From Bacillota bacterium (GTDB lineage: Bacteria; Bacillota_B; Desulfitobacteriia; Desulfitobacteriales; Desulfitobacteriaceae), in assembly GCA_021779415.1 (NCBI GenBank), contig JAJYAS010000204.1, positions 1 through 6,495 of the forward strand: 6,495 nucleotides of DNA. Direction: 5' to 3'. Shown piece after piece: positions 6,063 to 6,495 of the stretch (position 1 is its first letter; each line of letters starts with the position of its first letter). A program made the translations under genes and the position numbers. Below the pieces are notes generated by a model, which searched no databases, had not been told where the DNA came from, and saw only the letters and a program-made list of their open reading frames with translations.

Positions 6063-6495
6063 ATGGTTATTTTGGGGGAAAAGGGTTTGTCGGGTATTGC
6101 TAAATGGATTTTGGATTTTATCTTCCTAGGAGGGCTTGGAATCTATGTCGCCCTTCCATTTGCACTGAAATGGTATATGGATACTATTTATCGAACCAGC
6201 ACAGAAAACTATTACTTTTTGCTTGGATTCCTATATATAACGGGACTCGTATGCCTGGGGTTGGTTAACGAGATGAGAAAGATATTTAAAACTCTAAACA
6301 GAAGAAACCCTTTTATGCTGGATAATGTTAAAAGTCTGAACCGCGTTGGAGGGTCTTGCTTTGTAATTGCCGCAGCTTATATTATTAAGATTTTTTTCTA
6401 TAATTCGGTTTTAACAGCGATTATTACGATGGTGTTTATCATTGCAGGACTTTTTGCTGTAGTTCTGGCAGAGGTCTTTAGACAGGCCATCATAG
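6063..6495 (+). CDS. DUF2975 family membrane protein, N-terminal part
   Basis: The frame stays open to the window end, giving 144 residues without a stop. It has four predicted membrane segments, at about residues 11-34 (IAKWILDFIFLGGLGIYVAL), 50-68 (YYFLLGFLYITGLVCLGLV), 97-112 and 116-137. Between the second and third is the loop IFKTLNRRNPFMLDNVKSLN. The 'NPF..dNvk.L...G' pattern and the four-helix layout are typical of DUF2975 proteins, usually about 150-170 residues, so only the tail is missing. Function is unknown for the family. In Firmicutes these genes are often followed by a short Cro/CI-type DNA-binding protein, which would lie past the window end. AAAGGAGGA (6042-6050) is 12 bases before this ATG, rather far. 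An in-frame ATT at 6057-6059 would be closer but is a very rare start. No other ATG, GTG or TTG fits better. Confidence 0.78.
   Translation, partial: MVILGEKGLSGIAKWILDFIFLGGLGIYVALPFALKWYMDTIYRTSTENYYFLLGFLYITGLVCLGLVNEMRKIFKTLNRRNPFMLDNVKSLNRVGGSCFVIAAAYIIKIFFYNSVLTAIITMVFIIAGLFAVVLAEVFRQAII

Overview
The window looks like chromosome of a low-to-mid GC, spore-forming-type Firmicute, most plausibly a Peptococcaceae relative (Desulfitobacterium/Desulfosporosinus-like). This placement is inference. It rests on strong AGGAGG-type ribosome binding sites, sigma-A-like promoters, and the mix of HPP/Usp, MetE-like methyltransferase, bacterial XPB helicase and DUF2975 genes. No tRNA, rRNA, CRISPR array, complete insertion sequence or phage gene is visible.

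Layout. (1) 1-1671, plus strand: the last 41 codons of an HPP-family membrane protein, then a universal stress protein of the ATP-binding type, then a ~336-residue protein related to the C-terminal (catalytic) half of cobalamin-independent methionine synthase. The short gaps suggest co-transcription, at least of the first two. (2) 1694-1743: a perfect 22-bp hairpin that separates these genes from a convergent gene and probably ends transcription in both directions. (3) 1758-2338, minus strand: a Uma2-family (DUF820) putative endonuclease gene split by a one-base frameshift. (4) 2403-5940, plus strand: a self-contained two-gene operon with an extended -10 promoter and an inverted repeat over its -35 region. 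The genes are an XPB/Rad25-type DNA helicase and a 536-residue partner that overlaps it by ATGA, and a T-tailed terminator follows. (5) 5829-5859: a small REP-like palindrome and an 8-bp tandem duplication. (6) 5959 to the window end: a well-formed promoter embedded in a cluster of AT-rich palindromes, driving a DUF2975-family membrane protein cut by the window edge.

How the genes work together. The clearest functional unit is the XPB helicase and its partner. Both carry a copy of the same accessory domain (N-terminal in the helicase, C-terminal in the partner), are translationally coupled, and match the gene pairing known from mycobacteria (Rv0861c/Rv0862c). A DNA repair or remodelling complex is the natural reading, but the partner's biochemical activity cannot be read from the sequence. 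The second notable signal is the palindrome cluster over the DUF2975 promoter, which looks like the operator of a dimeric repressor. In other Firmicutes, DUF2975 genes are commonly followed by a small Cro/CI-type regulator, which here would lie just beyond the window.
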